A stretch of DNA of 64,000 nt from Yoonia tamlensis (GTDB taxonomy: Bacteria > Pseudomonadota > Alphaproteobacteria > Rhodobacterales > Rhodobacteraceae). A model generated the notes under the pieces. It was not told where the DNA came from. It worked only from the letters and a program-made list of their open reading frames with translations, and did not search any database. The stretch covers positions 708,097-772,096 of the forward strand of contig NZ_FOYP01000001.1 of the NCBI RefSeq assembly GCF_900115105.1, in the 5' to 3' direction. Shown here piece after piece: positions 18,462-27,821 of this stretch. The translations under genes and the position numbers were made by a program. The stretch's first letter is position 1; every line of letters begins with the position of its first letter.

Positions 18462-18490
18462 CCACTGCTCTACCCCTGAGCTACCCGGGC
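18416..18490 (-). tRNA. tRNA-Phe (GAA)
   Basis: Read on the minus strand, the gene starts GCCCGGGTAGCTCAG and ends with an encoded CCA after GGTTCGATTCC in the T-arm. The acceptor stem GCCCGGG pairs with CCTGGGC (one G-U). The anticodon loop TTGAAAA gives GAA, phenylalanine. The 75-nt gene remains intact because the inserted island restored the 3' half. Confidence 0.96.
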
Positions 18491-18584
18491 ACGGGTTGGT
18501 GTTACGCGGTGTAACGCCTTGGGTAGCGGGGTTTTAGACGCGGGCGGCGGGGGTGTCCAGAGGGAAGTTGCGATAAAACGCGCC

Positions 18585-18770
18585 TTAGTGCGGTTTCTTT
18601 TCATCGGCCGCGCGCAGTTCGTTTCCGAGGTCTTCGTCGTCCTCTGATGCGGCTGCCGGAATTGCGTAGCTGCCGCTAAACCACTTGCCCAGATCAATGT
18701 CCGCGCAGCGTTTGGAACAGAACGGGCGGAACGCGGTTTGGGTGGTTTTTTTGCAGATCGGGCAGGCCAT
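18585..18770 (-). CDS. yacG: DNA gyrase inhibitor YacG
   Basis: This 61-residue zinc protein has the family's two CxxC-type pairs: C3 and C6 in MACPICKK, C18 and C22 in FCSKRC, followed by [10 protein letters not shown]. YacG binds zinc and, in E. coli, inhibits gyrase by binding GyrB. The ATG overlaps the stop of the RNase E/G gene by one base (TGATG), so the two are coupled. The last 30 residues are acidic and less conserved. Confidence 0.92.
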   Translation of the reverse strand: MACPICKKTTQTAFRPFCSKRCADIDLGKWFSGSYAIPAAASEDDEDLGNELRAADEKKPH

Positions 18771-19804
18771 CACAGATCCGCGAAAAGTTGTTTGGGAAAG
18801 GGCGGGCGTTCGCGTTTGCGCTGGAGTTCAAACAGGCCCATCGGGCTCCAACCGACGAGCGATGTTTCAATCGGGTCATTGCGGAAGGCGGCGCGCAGCG
18901 TTTGTTCTAGCTGCTTGCGGTGGGCCTTGGACATGGACACAAAATCAACGGTGATTTGCCCTGCAAGCCCGCGCAGGCGCAAGGCACGCGGCAGGGCGCG
19001 GGCGGCGGCCAGATTGGCCTTGAGCGCGGCGGCAGGCGAGGTATCATTGCCGGTGTTCACATCCACAGCGACCAGCGCACGCGTGGGTTCGACATACATC
19101 GTGCCTTCGCCAAGCGGCACCAGCGGCCCGTCAAGCATTGCCAGCTGATCAAGAACGCCGTGCGTTTCAAAACTGCCCGCATCGGTCACAACAGTCGCCA
19201 CGCTGGCCCATTCGCGCCAGGCGATCGTGTGCGGCCCGTCGCCTTCGGTCAGGGCTTCGGGTTCGGTGCCAGTCGCGTCGGCCAGAACCGCATCGGCAAG
19301 CGACAGCATCGCGATGATATCTTCTGCGATCTCTTCACCGTCGGCATCTTCACACGATGACCGCAGGATCAGCCCATGTGCGCTGTCAAAGACGCTATGC
19401 GCGATGGCCATCAGGTTGTCGCGCGTGTCTTCGTCGGTGATCTGGCGCGAGATATTTAGCCCCGGTTTGCCGGGAGTCACAATCGCGTAGCGGCTTTTGA
19501 ACAGCACGCGATCGGTGACGGGGATTGCTTTGCCATCATCCGCGTGGCCGGTGACCTGCACCAGCAACGGCTGTCCGGGACGCAGCCCTTTGCCAGCGCG
19601 CAAAAACGCGGTTTCGCCGTCGGGCAGGCGCAGCATCATGCCGCCTTGCCCCTTGATCGGACGGTCGCAAATCCCGCGATAGATCGCGCCTTGGCGGGGT
19701 GCATCGGGGTGGTCGATCAGCAGATCGTCCAGCTTGCCATCGATCATATATGCGGCGACTTCGACGTCTCCGATATGGTCAAGAATAATTGCGCGGCCCT
19801 TCAT
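18770..19804 (-). CDS. Ribonuclease E/G family protein, short form
   Basis: This is a 344-residue member of the RNase E/G endoribonuclease family. It has the two catalytic metal-binding Asp motifs [14 protein letters not shown] and [10 protein letters not shown], and the [12 protein letters not shown] region that follows them. It is shorter than RNase G (about 490) and lacks the long scaffold of RNase E. The N-terminal S1-like part is compact, and the C-terminal zinc-link region ends soon after the catalytic domain. It should process rRNA or mRNA. The start overlaps the stop of maf by four bases. Confidence 0.88.
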   Translation of the reverse strand: MKGRAIILDHIGDVEVAAYMIDGKLDDLLIDHPDAPRQGAIYRGICDRPIKGQGGMMLRLPDGETAFLRAGKGLRPGQPLLVQVTGHADDGKAIPVTDRVLFKSRYAIVTPGKPGLNISRQITDEDTRDNLMAIAHSVFDSAHGLILRSSCEDADGEEIAEDIIAMLSLADAVLADATGTEPEALTEGDGPHTIAWREWASVATVVTDAGSFETHGVLDQLAMLDGPLVPLGEGTMYVEPTRALVAVDVNTGNDTSPAAALKANLAAARALPRALRLRGLAGQITVDFVSMSKAHRKQLEQTLRAAFRNDPIETSLVGWSPMGLFELQRKRERPPFPKQLFADL

Positions 19805-20385
19805 GCGTCACCTTTGTAAAGCGGGAAACCGGCGGCAGTCAAAAGCCCTGCGGTTTCGGTCAGCGGCAGCCCGACGATGCCGGTATAGGATCCGTTGATC
19901 CATGGAATAAACGCGCCTGCGGGGCCTTGGATGGCATAGCCGCCCGCCTTGCCTTGCCAGTCGTTGCTTGCCAGATAGGCGTTAACTTCGGCGTCGGACA
20001 GGCGTTTCATCGCGACCGTGCTTTGCACGTCTTTCTGCCAGACCTTACCCCCGCGTTTCACGGCGACCGAAGTGATCACCTTGTGACGACGGCCCGACAG
20101 CGCATAAAGAAACGCGGCCGCTTCGCCTGCGTCCGCAGGTTTGCCCATGATCCGGCGGCCAAGCGCCACGGTGGTATCGGCGCAAAGTACGATCTCATCA
20201 GGGCCAGCCGTCACAGCCGCCGCTTTTTCAGCCGCAATCCGGTTGACATAATCGCGCGGTAATTCGGCCTTGCGCGGGTCTTCGTCGATATCGGGGGGGC
20301 GAATATCGCTTGGCACAACGCCAAGCTGGGCCAATAGCTCAAGCCGCCGTGGCGAGCCCGAGCCAAGCACAAGCGACAGCGTCAT
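19801..20385 (-). CDS. maf: Maf-type nucleotide pyrophosphatase
   Basis: The product (194 residues from the ATG at 20385) opens with [19 protein letters not shown], the Maf substrate loop. It continues with the Asp-containing [10 protein letters not shown] motif, [15 protein letters not shown] and the [10 protein letters not shown] segment. Maf proteins hydrolyse non-canonical or modified NTPs (dTTP/UTP or 7-methyl-GTP) to monophosphates. The open frame extends 19 codons upstream, but the ATG at 20385 gives the family's start. It lies in a cluster with infA, the RNase and yacG, a gene order widespread in alphaproteobacteria. Confidence 0.92.
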   Translation of the reverse strand: MTLSLVLGSGSPRRLELLAQLGVVPSDIRPPDIDEDPRKAELPRDYVNRIAAEKAAAVTAGPDEIVLCADTTVALGRRIMGKPADAGEAAAFLYALSGRRHKVITSVAVKRGGKVWQKDVQSTVAMKRLSDAEVNAYLASNDWQGKAGGYAIQGPAGAFIPWINGSYTGIVGLPLTETAGLLTAAGFPLYKGDA

Positions 20386-20457
20386 GGCGACACCGTTTTG
20401 CAATTTGGATATGTCAAAACACCCACCCGATTGCTGCCGCAAAACATGCGTATCAGC

Positions 20458-20676
20458 TTATTTAAAGCGATAGTTGATCCGACCTTTGGTCAAATCATAG
20501 GGGGTCATTTCGACCTGTACCTTGTCGCCTGCCAGTACGCGGATGCGGTTTTTGCGCATCTTGCCTGCCGTATGCGCGATGATCTCATGGCCGTTTTCCA
20601 GCTCGACCCGAAACGTCGCGTTTGGCAGAAGTTCAATTACGACACCTGGGAATTCGAGCAGTTCTTCCTTAGCCAT
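20458..20676 (-). CDS. infA: Translation initiation factor IF-1
   Basis: This 72-residue OB-fold protein matches IF-1 along its length: [46 protein letters not shown] (broken here for length), then [23 protein letters not shown]. It binds the ribosomal A site during initiation together with IF-2 and IF-3. A GGAGATCACATGGC context provides a strong ribosome site. It is probably transcribed with maf, 73 bases downstream. Confidence 0.98.
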   Translation of the reverse strand: MAKEELLEFPGVVIELLPNATFRVELENGHEIIAHTAGKMRKNRIRVLAGDKVQVEMTPYDLTKGRINYRFK

Positions 20677-20814
20677 GTGATCTCCTGTATTTCACGTCCG
20701 CCCAACGTCTGGCGAACGGCGCCTAAATGCGCCCGAACCCGCAAGTTTTCAAGGCCTAATTGCCATGGCGCGCCCGAAGGTGCGGTTTTGGCGGGCGGAA
20801 TGTGTGAATAATGC

Positions 20815-21306
20815 CTAGTTTTCGGCAGGTTTGCCCGGACCCCAGCGTTCAATCAGCCGCGATTTGATCTGGTCGCGGGCCTGACGGTACATATTCAGCC
20901 GTGCTTCGCGGTCGTCGCCAAGCCCTGTGGGGTCAAGGATCGGCCAATATTCGACCTCGAGATGATAGAACTGGGTCAGATCAAGCGCGCGCCGCTGGCT
21001 GGCAGGGGACAGGGCAAGCACCAGATCAAACGAAGATAGATCGTCGCCCCATTCTTCCATTTCATCAAAGGTGCGGGCGCGGTGGCGCGACAGTTCAACC
21101 CCGATTTCACCGCAGACAGTGACCGCAAACCCGTCGATTTCAAGGTCGTTCTTGACCCCGACAGATTGGATGTAACATTCCGTGCCATAAAGGTTTTTCA
21201 TGATGCCTTCGGCCATTGGCGAACGCACGGAATTATAGTCGCAGCAAAACAGCACCGACTGCGGTAAAGGGTCAAATTTGGCGTCTTCCCCCAAATCAGC
21301 CCCCAA
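20815..21306 (-). CDS. Low-molecular-weight phosphatase / arsenate-reductase-like protein
   Basis: This 163-residue protein has the LMW-PTP P-loop in VLFCCDYNSVRSPMAEG (C-x5-R-S), with two cysteines at the active site. The acidic loop with Asp is in YWPILDPTG, matching the DPxG general acid. Family members dephosphorylate tyrosine or reduce arsenate. The conserved position between infA and the UPF0262 gene in Rhodobacteraceae suggests a housekeeping phosphatase. It overlaps the upstream UPF0262 gene by 11 bases. Confidence 0.85.
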   Translation of the reverse strand: MGADLGEDAKFDPLPQSVLFCCDYNSVRSPMAEGIMKNLYGTECYIQSVGVKNDLEIDGFAVTVCGEIGVELSRHRARTFDEMEEWGDDLSSFDLVLALSPASQRRALDLTQFYHLEVEYWPILDPTGLGDDREARLNMYRQARDQIKSRLIERWGPGKPAEN

Positions 21307-21775
21307 AATGCAAGACGCAGATCAGGGTAAACAGACGGCGGGCGGTGTCGGTGTCGACTTCGGCCTTGCCTTCAAGACGTTCTTGCAGAATGCGCGCGCC
21401 TTCGTTGTGGATGCCGCGCCGTGCCATATCAATGGTTTCGATCTGACTGGGTGGCATGGTCTTGACCGCGTCAAAATAGCTTTCGCAGATTTGGAAATAG
21501 TCTTTGACCACTTGGCGGAACGGCCCCAGCGACAAATGGAATTCGCCCACGGGGTCTTCGTTTTCTGCTTTGATATTAAAGACTAACCGCCGTTCGATGA
21601 TCGACAGACCCAACCGGTATGGTCCTTGGGCCACCGCGCGCCCTTCGCGCGCGGGCAAGGCAAAGCTGTTATCCTCGAGCAGATCGTAAAGCGCAACTTT
21701 GCGCTCCTGTTCGATTTCGGGTGTGGGCACTGGCAGCCCTGAATCGTCAATTGTGATATGGCTTAGCTTGTTCAT
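21296..21775 (-). CDS. UPF0262 family protein
   Basis: The 159-residue protein begins MNKLSHITIDDSGLP and contains LYDLLEDNSFALP, GPYRLGLSIIERRLVF and MARRGIHNEGARILQERL, the conserved blocks of UPF0262. No biochemical function is known for the family, which is largely alphaproteobacterial and commonly next to hisD. It overlaps the hisD stop by four bases and the phosphatase start by 11, so all three are co-translated. Confidence 0.88.
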   Translation of the reverse strand: MNKLSHITIDDSGLPVPTPEIEQERKVALYDLLEDNSFALPAREGRAVAQGPYRLGLSIIERRLVFNIKAENEDPVGEFHLSLGPFRQVVKDYFQICESYFDAVKTMPPSQIETIDMARRGIHNEGARILQERLEGKAEVDTDTARRLFTLICVLHFGG

Positions 21776-23082
21776 GTGTCACCTGTATTCAAACGGTCCA
21801 AGCGGGCGCGCACGGATAGACCATGTGCCTGAAGGCTTTCGGATTTGGCAAGCCGTTCCGCCGCAGGACCAATTGCCGCCAGCGCCTTTGGCGTCATTTT
21901 GGACAAGGTTGTGCGTTTGATGAAATCCATCACAGATAGTCCGCTTGAGAAACGCGCAGACCTTGCAGTGGGCAGCACGTGGTTTGGTCCGCCAATGTAG
22001 TCACCGATTGCCTCGGGAGTCCAACCCCCGATAAAGATTGCACCAGCGTGCGTAACCTGATTGCTCAGATTTTCAGCGTCAGCTGTGCAAATCTCGAGAT
22101 GTTCGGGCGCAATGCGGTCTGAAAGCGCCACGGCCTCGGCCATATTTGCCACGGTAATCACCGCGCCAAAATCCCGCCAGCTTGCGATTGCAATCGCGCG
22201 CCGTTCCAGCGTTTCCAGCCGCTTTTCGACAGCGGCAACAACCGCCTGCCCGAATGCCGCATCATCGGTGATCAACAGCGATTGCGCGCTTTCATCGTGT
22301 TCGGCTTGGGACAGCAGATCAAGCGCGATCCAGTCGGGGTCGTTGTCGTTGTCGGCGATCACCAGAATTTCGGACGGGCCTGCGATCATGTCGATGCCCA
22401 CCTTGCCAAATACGCGCCGTTTGGCGGCTGCAACAAAAGCATTGCCCGGTCCTGTGATCTTATCGACAGGCGCAATTGTATCGGTGCCGTAAGCCAGCGC
22501 CGCAACGGCCTGCGCGCCGCCAATGCGGTAAATCTCGTCCACGCCTGCGATTTTGGCAGCCATCAGCACCAGCGGGTTTGTGATGCCGTCCGGCGTTGGC
22601 ACAACAATCGCCAAGCGGCCCACGCCTGCGACCTTGGCAGGGATCGCGTTCATCAAGACTGACGATGGATAGGATGCAAGCCCACCCGGCACATAAAGCC
22701 CTGCCGCTGAAACTGGCGTCCAGCGCCAGCCAAGCGTCGCACCGACCTCGTCTGTCCACATGTCATCGCTGGGCATTTGGCGGGCGTGATAGGCGCGGAT
22801 GCGGGTTGCGGCCAATTCCAGCGCCGCGCGGTCGGCGTCGCTCACCTTGGCGCATTCGGCGTCAATCTCGGCCTGCGAAAACCGCATCGTGTCGGGGGTG
22901 AGGTCCAACCGATCAAATTTGCTTGTCAGCTCAATTACCGCCGCATCACCGCGCGCGCGCACATCGGCAATAATCTCCGCCACGATATGATCGACATCCG
23001 GACTATCTTCGCGCTTGGCGCCCAAAAGGGCGGTAAATCGGGTCTCGAAATCGGCGTCAGATGTGTTCAGAAACTGTGGCAT
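21772..23082 (-). CDS. hisD: Histidinol dehydrogenase
   Basis: The 436-residue protein is HisD, which oxidises L-histidinol to L-histidine in two NAD-dependent steps. Conserved blocks include GWRWTPVSAAGLYVPGG, IAGPSEILVIAD, the zinc- and histidinol-binding LSQAEHDESAQ and the C-terminal APEHLEICTADAE and GGPNHVLPTARSAR. Its start ATG follows a GAGTGCAC-type site. It heads the hisD - UPF0262 - phosphatase cluster. Other his genes are not in this window. Confidence 0.97.
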   Translation of the reverse strand: MPQFLNTSDADFETRFTALLGAKREDSPDVDHIVAEIIADVRARGDAAVIELTSKFDRLDLTPDTMRFSQAEIDAECAKVSDADRAALELAATRIRAYHARQMPSDDMWTDEVGATLGWRWTPVSAAGLYVPGGLASYPSSVLMNAIPAKVAGVGRLAIVVPTPDGITNPLVLMAAKIAGVDEIYRIGGAQAVAALAYGTDTIAPVDKITGPGNAFVAAAKRRVFGKVGIDMIAGPSEILVIADNDNDPDWIALDLLSQAEHDESAQSLLITDDAAFGQAVVAAVEKRLETLERRAIAIASWRDFGAVITVANMAEAVALSDRIAPEHLEICTADAENLSNQVTHAGAIFIGGWTPEAIGDYIGGPNHVLPTARSARFSSGLSVMDFIKRTTLSKMTPKALAAIGPAAERLAKSESLQAHGLSVRARLDRLNTGDT

Positions 23083-23344
23083 TGTGCACTCCTTCGCGGC
23101 CCGACATACAAGGCAGCGGCGCGCGCTTCAATGCGGCATTGTTATCGGGTGGTGTGCGAAGGGTTTGACTGTTTCGCCAAGAATTGAGTTGATTTTGGAA
23201 ATTCAGGAACGGCCGTTCTTTCAAATCGCGGCTGATGTCCGCTTTGAGCCCATTTTGACGATTGCTGCGCTGTGCACTAACTTCGGCTTGCAAGAAGGTT
23301 GCCCCAACAGGCCGCATTGGAATGCTTTCGCTTAGTTTACAAAA

Positions 23345-24010
23345 TTGGAGTCTAGCTTGAACGATGCAACGAAAAAGCAAGTAGAATTACACGTAGCGGG
23401 TGCAACAGTCAGGCATCAGAGCCCCTTTGAAAACATGACCACCTATAGAAATGATAAGGAGTGCGACCTAGCACTAATCAAGAAATGGGTCGTACCGCTC
23501 TATCTGACGGGTTTGCGCGTCAATGACAAGACACTCGCAACATACAACGACCTGTTTCCACAATTGTCGCATGATATTTTGCTGACAATGCTAGGAGAGT
23601 TTAATTGGCGCCCAAGGAAAGTTGGTGCAATTTTTGCTGCCATCTCGAAAAATCAAGATGTTGAAAACATTATCGGAACGCATTTACTGAAAAGCGAAGT
23701 TTGTTACGCTGGGCAAGGTTACTGCTTGGCTCTGGCATCATTTGAAAGCGTATCAGCACGAACATTTTTAATTCAGTACCTAGACTATTATTTGCAGCGT
23801 ACCGATCTGGATTTCGATCAAGGGTCGGCACTGGGAGCCCTAGCTTATTTGGACCCTATACTTGGAAGTGACATCCTCTCTGAATTAATCCCTGCATATT
23901 ACCTCTGGCAGCAGCACCGACCGCACAGAAGTGCGGCAGAAAATGTAATCAACAATTTCGGGCAGCAGATGGCAAGTATCGCTACCATTCGAGGGGCAGT
24001 CGGTTTGTAG
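23345..24010 (+). CDS. DUF6000-like protein, possibly acquired
   Basis: The 221-residue frame encodes a soluble, helix-rich protein with LIKKWVVPLYLTGLRV, TMLGEFNWRPRKVGAIFAAI and QGYCLALASFESVSARTFLIQYLDYYL. This helical-repeat pattern resembles DUF6000. Members occur scattered, often beside toxin-immunity or mobile genes, and function is unknown. The frame opens with a TTG at 23345; the ATG at 23435 (MTTYRNDKE) is an alternative. The gene is richer in A/T than hisD and murA around it, which suggests acquisition. There is no co-oriented neighbour. Confidence 0.6.
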   Translation: MESSLNDATKKQVELHVAGATVRHQSPFENMTTYRNDKECDLALIKKWVVPLYLTGLRVNDKTLATYNDLFPQLSHDILLTMLGEFNWRPRKVGAIFAAISKNQDVENIIGTHLLKSEVCYAGQGYCLALASFESVSARTFLIQYLDYYLQRTDLDFDQGSALGALAYLDPILGSDILSELIPAYYLWQQHRPHRSAAENVINNFGQQMASIATIRGAVGL

Positions 24011-24179
24011 CTTTCCCTAAAATGAGAGTTTCTAGCGCTCTTCGGGAATCTGCCATTGGCGCAGCCGCAGCGAAATGGCGCTTTGTCCCGCACATCCGAC
24101 CTTAGCGCACACTACGTCCAATGTCGGGTTCGGGAAAAATGCTTGATGTTCGGACCGATATTGCCTGACGCTGCCCTCA

Positions 24180-24653
24180 TCAGGCTGGATGCGACGGTGC
24201 TTTGCCTGATGGTGCGCCGTAGGGGCGGGTGACGTCGCGTAGGATGACTTCGAGCGCTTCGACCTCAAACGCGATCGCGCCGTCGCCTGCTAGGGTCAGC
24301 TCGATCCGGCCTGTGCCGTCTTCGCCGGGGGTGAAGGTGATGGACAGCAGGGAAAACACCATTTCAGGGTCGGATTTATCGACGCCTTGGCTTTGCACGC
24401 GCATCACGTCTTCGAACACCAGCACCGATTGCACCCGTTCGTGCCCGTGGCGCGGTGCGTTTTTCGCATCCTCCCAGCGGAACCGGTTCAAAAGTACGGC
24501 AAAGCGGCGTGCCTTGCGGTCCCATTGCATTTCAGCCGCCGGAAAAACCGCGTCTTGCACCAGCGCGGCGATCACAGTCAGATCATCCGCATCCAGCGCC
24601 TTGAGCCGTAGGGGTGATTCTTTGCCGTCTTCAAAGCGTGCGTCTTCGACCAT
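24180..24653 (-). CDS. DUF2948 family protein
   Basis: The 157-residue protein has LRLKALDADDLTVIAALVQDA, FAVLLNRFRWED, VQSVLVFEDVMRVQSQG and the end VILRDVTRPYGAPSGKAP, the features of DUF2948. This alphaproteobacterial family is almost always beside murA. The stop codon of murA overlaps its start (bases 24653), so it is translationally coupled to murA. No function is established. Confidence 0.88.
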   Translation of the reverse strand: MVEDARFEDGKESPLRLKALDADDLTVIAALVQDAVFPAAEMQWDRKARRFAVLLNRFRWEDAKNAPRHGHERVQSVLVFEDVMRVQSQGVDKSDPEMVFSLLSITFTPGEDGTGRIELTLAGDGAIAFEVEALEVILRDVTRPYGAPSGKAPSHPA

Positions 24654-25918
24654 TATTCGGATACCCGTTCAATTTGCGCGCCAACCGCGCCCAGTTTTTC
24701 CTCGATATGCTCGTAGCCGCGATCAAGGTGATAGACGCGGCTGACCACGGTTTCACCTTCTGCGGCAAGGCCGGCCAGAATCAAGGACGCCGAGGCGCGC
24801 AAATCGGTCGCCATGACGCGCGCACCCTTGAGCCGTTCAACGCCGTTCACCGTCGCGGTGCCGCCGTGGACTTCGATATTCGCGCCCATGCGGATCAATT
24901 CGGGCGCGTGCATAAAGCGGTTTTCAAAGATTTTCTCTTCCAGCACGGATGTGCCTTGGGCCGTACACAGCATTGCCATCATCTGCGCTTGCAGATCGGT
25001 TGGGAAGCCTGGGAAAACTTCGGTGGTGACATCAACAGCGCGGGCGCGGTCACTGCGGCGCTTGACCTTGATCCCGTCGGGGGTTTCGGACACGTCGACG
25101 CCGGCGGCGTCCAGTTTCTCGACAAATGCACCAATCAGATCGAGCCGCCCGCCAAGGCATTCGACCTCTCCGCCTGCAAAGACAGGGGCGAGCATATAGG
25201 TCCCCAGTTCGATCCGGTCGGTGACAACGGGGTGGGTGGCAGCACCCAAGCGGTCAACGCCATCAATGGTGATCGTGCTGGTGCCTTCGCCGTCGATCTG
25301 CGCGCCCATCCGGCGCAAACATTGTGCCAGATCAACGATTTCGGGTTCGCGCGCGGCGTTTTCGATGATTGTGGTGCCTTTGGCTAATGTCGCGGCCATC
25401 AGGATGTTTTCGGTCGCGCCAACGGATGCAAAACGCAGCGGCACGCGCGCGCCTTTCAGCCCGCCTTTGGCAACGGCATGCAAGTAGCCGTCCTTGAGTT
25501 CGATCTGCGCGCCCATCGCTTCAAGCGCGGTGACGTGAATATCCATCGGGCGCGCGCCAATCGCACAACCGCCGGGCAGGGACACAATCGCCTGATGATG
25601 CCGGGCAAGCAGCGGACCCAGCACAAGGTTAGACGCGCGCATCTTGCGCACGATTTCATAGTCGGCAGTGGTGGATGTCATGTCATGCGACGACAGCACC
25701 TGCACCTTGCCGTTTTGCATGGATGTGACCTCGACACCCAAAGACTGCAAAAGCTGCGTCATGGTCTTGATATCGGACAGGCGCGGCGCATTGGTCAGCG
25801 TCAACGGCTCTTCGGACAACAATGTCGCGGGCATCAGTGCAAGGGCGGCATTCTTGGCGCCTGCGATCTGAATTTTTCCGTTCAGCGGCGTTCCGCCTTT
25901 GACCACAATCGAATCCAT
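24653..25918 (-). CDS. murA: UDP-N-acetylglucosamine 1-carboxyvinyltransferase
   Basis: The 421-residue enzyme transfers enolpyruvate from PEP to UDP-GlcNAc, the first committed step of peptidoglycan synthesis in the cytoplasm. It contains the fosfomycin-sensitive catalytic cysteine C118 in [12 protein letters not shown], the N-terminal [18 protein letters not shown] loop and the C-terminal [15 protein letters not shown] block. Length is typical. It is followed by the overlapping DUF2948 gene and preceded by a short basic protein. Confidence 0.98.
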   Translation of the reverse strand: MDSIVVKGGTPLNGKIQIAGAKNAALALMPATLLSEEPLTLTNAPRLSDIKTMTQLLQSLGVEVTSMQNGKVQVLSSHDMTSTTADYEIVRKMRASNLVLGPLLARHHQAIVSLPGGCAIGARPMDIHVTALEAMGAQIELKDGYLHAVAKGGLKGARVPLRFASVGATENILMAATLAKGTTIIENAAREPEIVDLAQCLRRMGAQIDGEGTSTITIDGVDRLGAATHPVVTDRIELGTYMLAPVFAGGEVECLGGRLDLIGAFVEKLDAAGVDVSETPDGIKVKRRSDRARAVDVTTEVFPGFPTDLQAQMMAMLCTAQGTSVLEEKIFENRFMHAPELIRMGANIEVHGGTATVNGVERLKGARVMATDLRASASLILAGLAAEGETVVSRVYHLDRGYEHIEEKLGAVGAQIERVSE

Positions 25919-25924
25919 GCCTGA

Positions 25925-26074
25925 CTACTCTTTCTCTTTTTTATCCGGCTCTGCCGCGCGGGCACGGGCCTGTGCCTTGCGTTTGGCCATATTTGCCTTA
26001 AGCGCCGCCTTCAATCGATCTTCGCGATTTGTGGCGGGTTTGCTCTTGCTATTGTTGTTTTGTTTGTCGCTCAT
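25925..26074 (-). CDS. Short lysine-rich protein, unknown
   Basis: This 49-residue protein begins MSDKQNNNSKSKPATNREDR and continues as a single basic Ala/Lys/Arg-rich helix (LKAALKANMAKRKAQARARA). Short proteins of this type, directly upstream of murA, are common in Rhodobacteraceae. They lack a known role. The frame opens further upstream at 26134, but the ATG at 26074 gives the conserved length. Confidence 0.65.
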   Translation of the reverse strand: MSDKQNNNSKSKPATNREDRLKAALKANMAKRKAQARARAAEPDKKEKE

Positions 26075-26160
26075 GACAGCCCTGTTAGCAATAAGCGCAA
26101 AAAGGGTCCAGACAGGGCTTGCGCCCTCGGGCATTTGCGTCTAATTCCCCGCTCACGGAT

Positions 26161-26235
26161 GCTGCTGTAGCTCAGTGGTAGAGCGCGTCATTGGTAATGA
26201 CGAGGTCGGGAGTTCAATTCTCCCCAGCAGCACCA
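26161..26235 (+). tRNA. tRNA-Thr (GGT)
   Basis: The 75-nt gene starts GCTGCTGTAGCTCAGTGG, has the anticodon loop TTGGTAA (anticodon GGT, threonine) and a T-arm GGGAGTTCAATTCTCCC, and ends in an encoded CCA. The acceptor stem GCTGCTG pairs with CAGCAGC. Confidence 0.97.
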
Positions 26236-26320
26236 TATACCCACACCAGTTTCATATTGCCCGTTCCGGCATGCGGCAAACGCATGTTGTGGCGCCTTGT
26301 GGCATCGTTACCTGTTGTGA

Positions 26321-27712
26321 TCAGAACTGCGATGTCAGCGTAAACCCGACCGAGACCGTTTCGCGGGTGAACCGGCTGACGTTGCTATCCGCAAAGCTAT
26401 GATTGATCACCACCCCCGGCGTAAAACCGGCATAGGACAGATCCGCAAACCCCATATTTACGTTGTAAAACAAAGTTGTATCCTGACGGCCGCCTGTGAC
26501 GGGCAATAAAAGCCGATACGCGGGGTAATCCGCCCAAGTCACACCGGCACCGACCGCAAGCGTGACCGGACCGATCTGATTGTGCCACTGGTAGCTGCCC
26601 TGCACAGTGAGCGTTTCATAAAGATAGTTCACTGCCTGCGCGTCACTTTGCAGGTATTTGATCGCCGCATGCCAGCGATCGCCATTCGCGCGGCGCTGTG
26701 TAAAGGATGCGTTGAACGACGCGCGCGTGAGCTCGCCGATTGCGGTGGACTGATACTGCAGTTGCTCTGATTGCGCGCCGATGCCGATTTGCGCAACTGT
26801 GCCAACGGGCCAGTGATAGCTGACGCCCAAACGCTGCATGTCGTAGCTTTGGTAATCCAGTTCCTGTTCGCCTGATTGTGTTTGCGCATAGTTGGATCTG
26901 CCCGCAGCCACGTTCAGGCTGATTGTGCCAAGAGGCACTGCGCGTTCATGGGTGAGGCTTATGATCGCCGTGTCGGTGGCAAAGGCGGCATCCGGCAGGG
27001 GGGCATCATCGCGCAAGCGCACCCGTGCGCCGCTATATTGCAAGCCAATCAGACTGCGGCTTTTGGCATCGGCGTGCAGCCGGTATTGTGTCTGGAAACC
27101 GAGTGTCGCGCGCATCCCCGCCATGGCCAATGCGTCCTCCGACAAAGTGCCGTCAGGATTGCCCGGTGCGGTCAGCGTGGCATCATCGGCACCGCCATTC
27201 ACGTTGTTGGACGGCGCAATCGAAAATGATAGCGCCGTTGACCACGGATTGCGCTGCGCGATGGCGCGGGCGTCCGCGATTGTGCGCGCATATTCTGTCT
27301 CGTCGGGGGCAACGGTCAGCGCGCGCCGCAACCAGATGGTCGACAGGGTAAAGCGTTCGCCATTTGCGGCCGCCAATGCGGTCAGCCGCGCGGCCTCGTA
27401 TTTTTGGTCATCGGTTTGTGATAGCCGCCATGCACGCGCACCGGCGCGGCGGCCCTCCTCAAAATCACCGACCTGCGGTGCGGCGGCAGCCATCACCACC
27501 AGTGCGGCGCGATCATCGGGGTCTTGCGCCAAAAGCTGGCGCGCGATTTCCAAGGCCAGCCGCACATCACCCGCCTGCACTGCGCGCAACGCAATGACCC
27601 GTGCCTGCTCGTTCGGAATATCAACCGTTTCTTGCGCCCAAACCGGAGAGGCCGCAAGGCAGGCCATTATGGCAATCAGGCGCAGGGGCGGGGTGTCTTT
27701 CAGGTCTGTCAT
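26321..27712 (-). CDS. SLAM-like outer-membrane protein (DUF560)
   Basis: The protein has a signal peptide of about 26 residues (LRLIAIMACLAASPVWAQ) and an N-terminal TPR-like region of about 130 residues (AGDVRLALEIARQLLAQDPDDRAAL). The C-terminal part is rich in beta strands and ends SVGFTLTSQF, with the final Phe of outer-membrane barrels. TPR plus a 14-strand-type barrel with a PSNNVNGG segment matches the surface lipoprotein assembly modifier family, which flips lipoproteins or haemophores to the cell surface. No obvious substrate gene lies next to it. The ATG at 27712 is preferred over an earlier one at 27778, which gives no signal peptide at the N-terminus. Confidence 0.75.
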   Translation of the reverse strand: MTDLKDTPPLRLIAIMACLAASPVWAQETVDIPNEQARVIALRAVQAGDVRLALEIARQLLAQDPDDRAALVVMAAAAPQVGDFEEGRRAGARAWRLSQTDDQKYEAARLTALAAANGERFTLSTIWLRRALTVAPDETEYARTIADARAIAQRNPWSTALSFSIAPSNNVNGGADDATLTAPGNPDGTLSEDALAMAGMRATLGFQTQYRLHADAKSRSLIGLQYSGARVRLRDDAPLPDAAFATDTAIISLTHERAVPLGTISLNVAAGRSNYAQTQSGEQELDYQSYDMQRLGVSYHWPVGTVAQIGIGAQSEQLQYQSTAIGELTRASFNASFTQRRANGDRWHAAIKYLQSDAQAVNYLYETLTVQGSYQWHNQIGPVTLAVGAGVTWADYPAYRLLLPVTGGRQDTTLFYNVNMGFADLSYAGFTPGVVINHSFADSNVSRFTRETVSVGFTLTSQF

Positions 27713-27821
27713 TGGCCGCACAATGCCATAGGTTGAATGGCGGGGCCAGCACATCTTGGGTGTCGCGAAAGGCTTCACACTCTATAGTGTCCCAAACCGA
27801 ATCTATCTGCCGGAGAGAAAG

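Noticed and set aside
26892-27731. Plus-strand frame of 279 codons opposite the SLAM-like gene
   Set aside because: Ser/Ala/Arg-rich low-complexity translation without domain signs; the minus strand has a signal peptide and barrel features.
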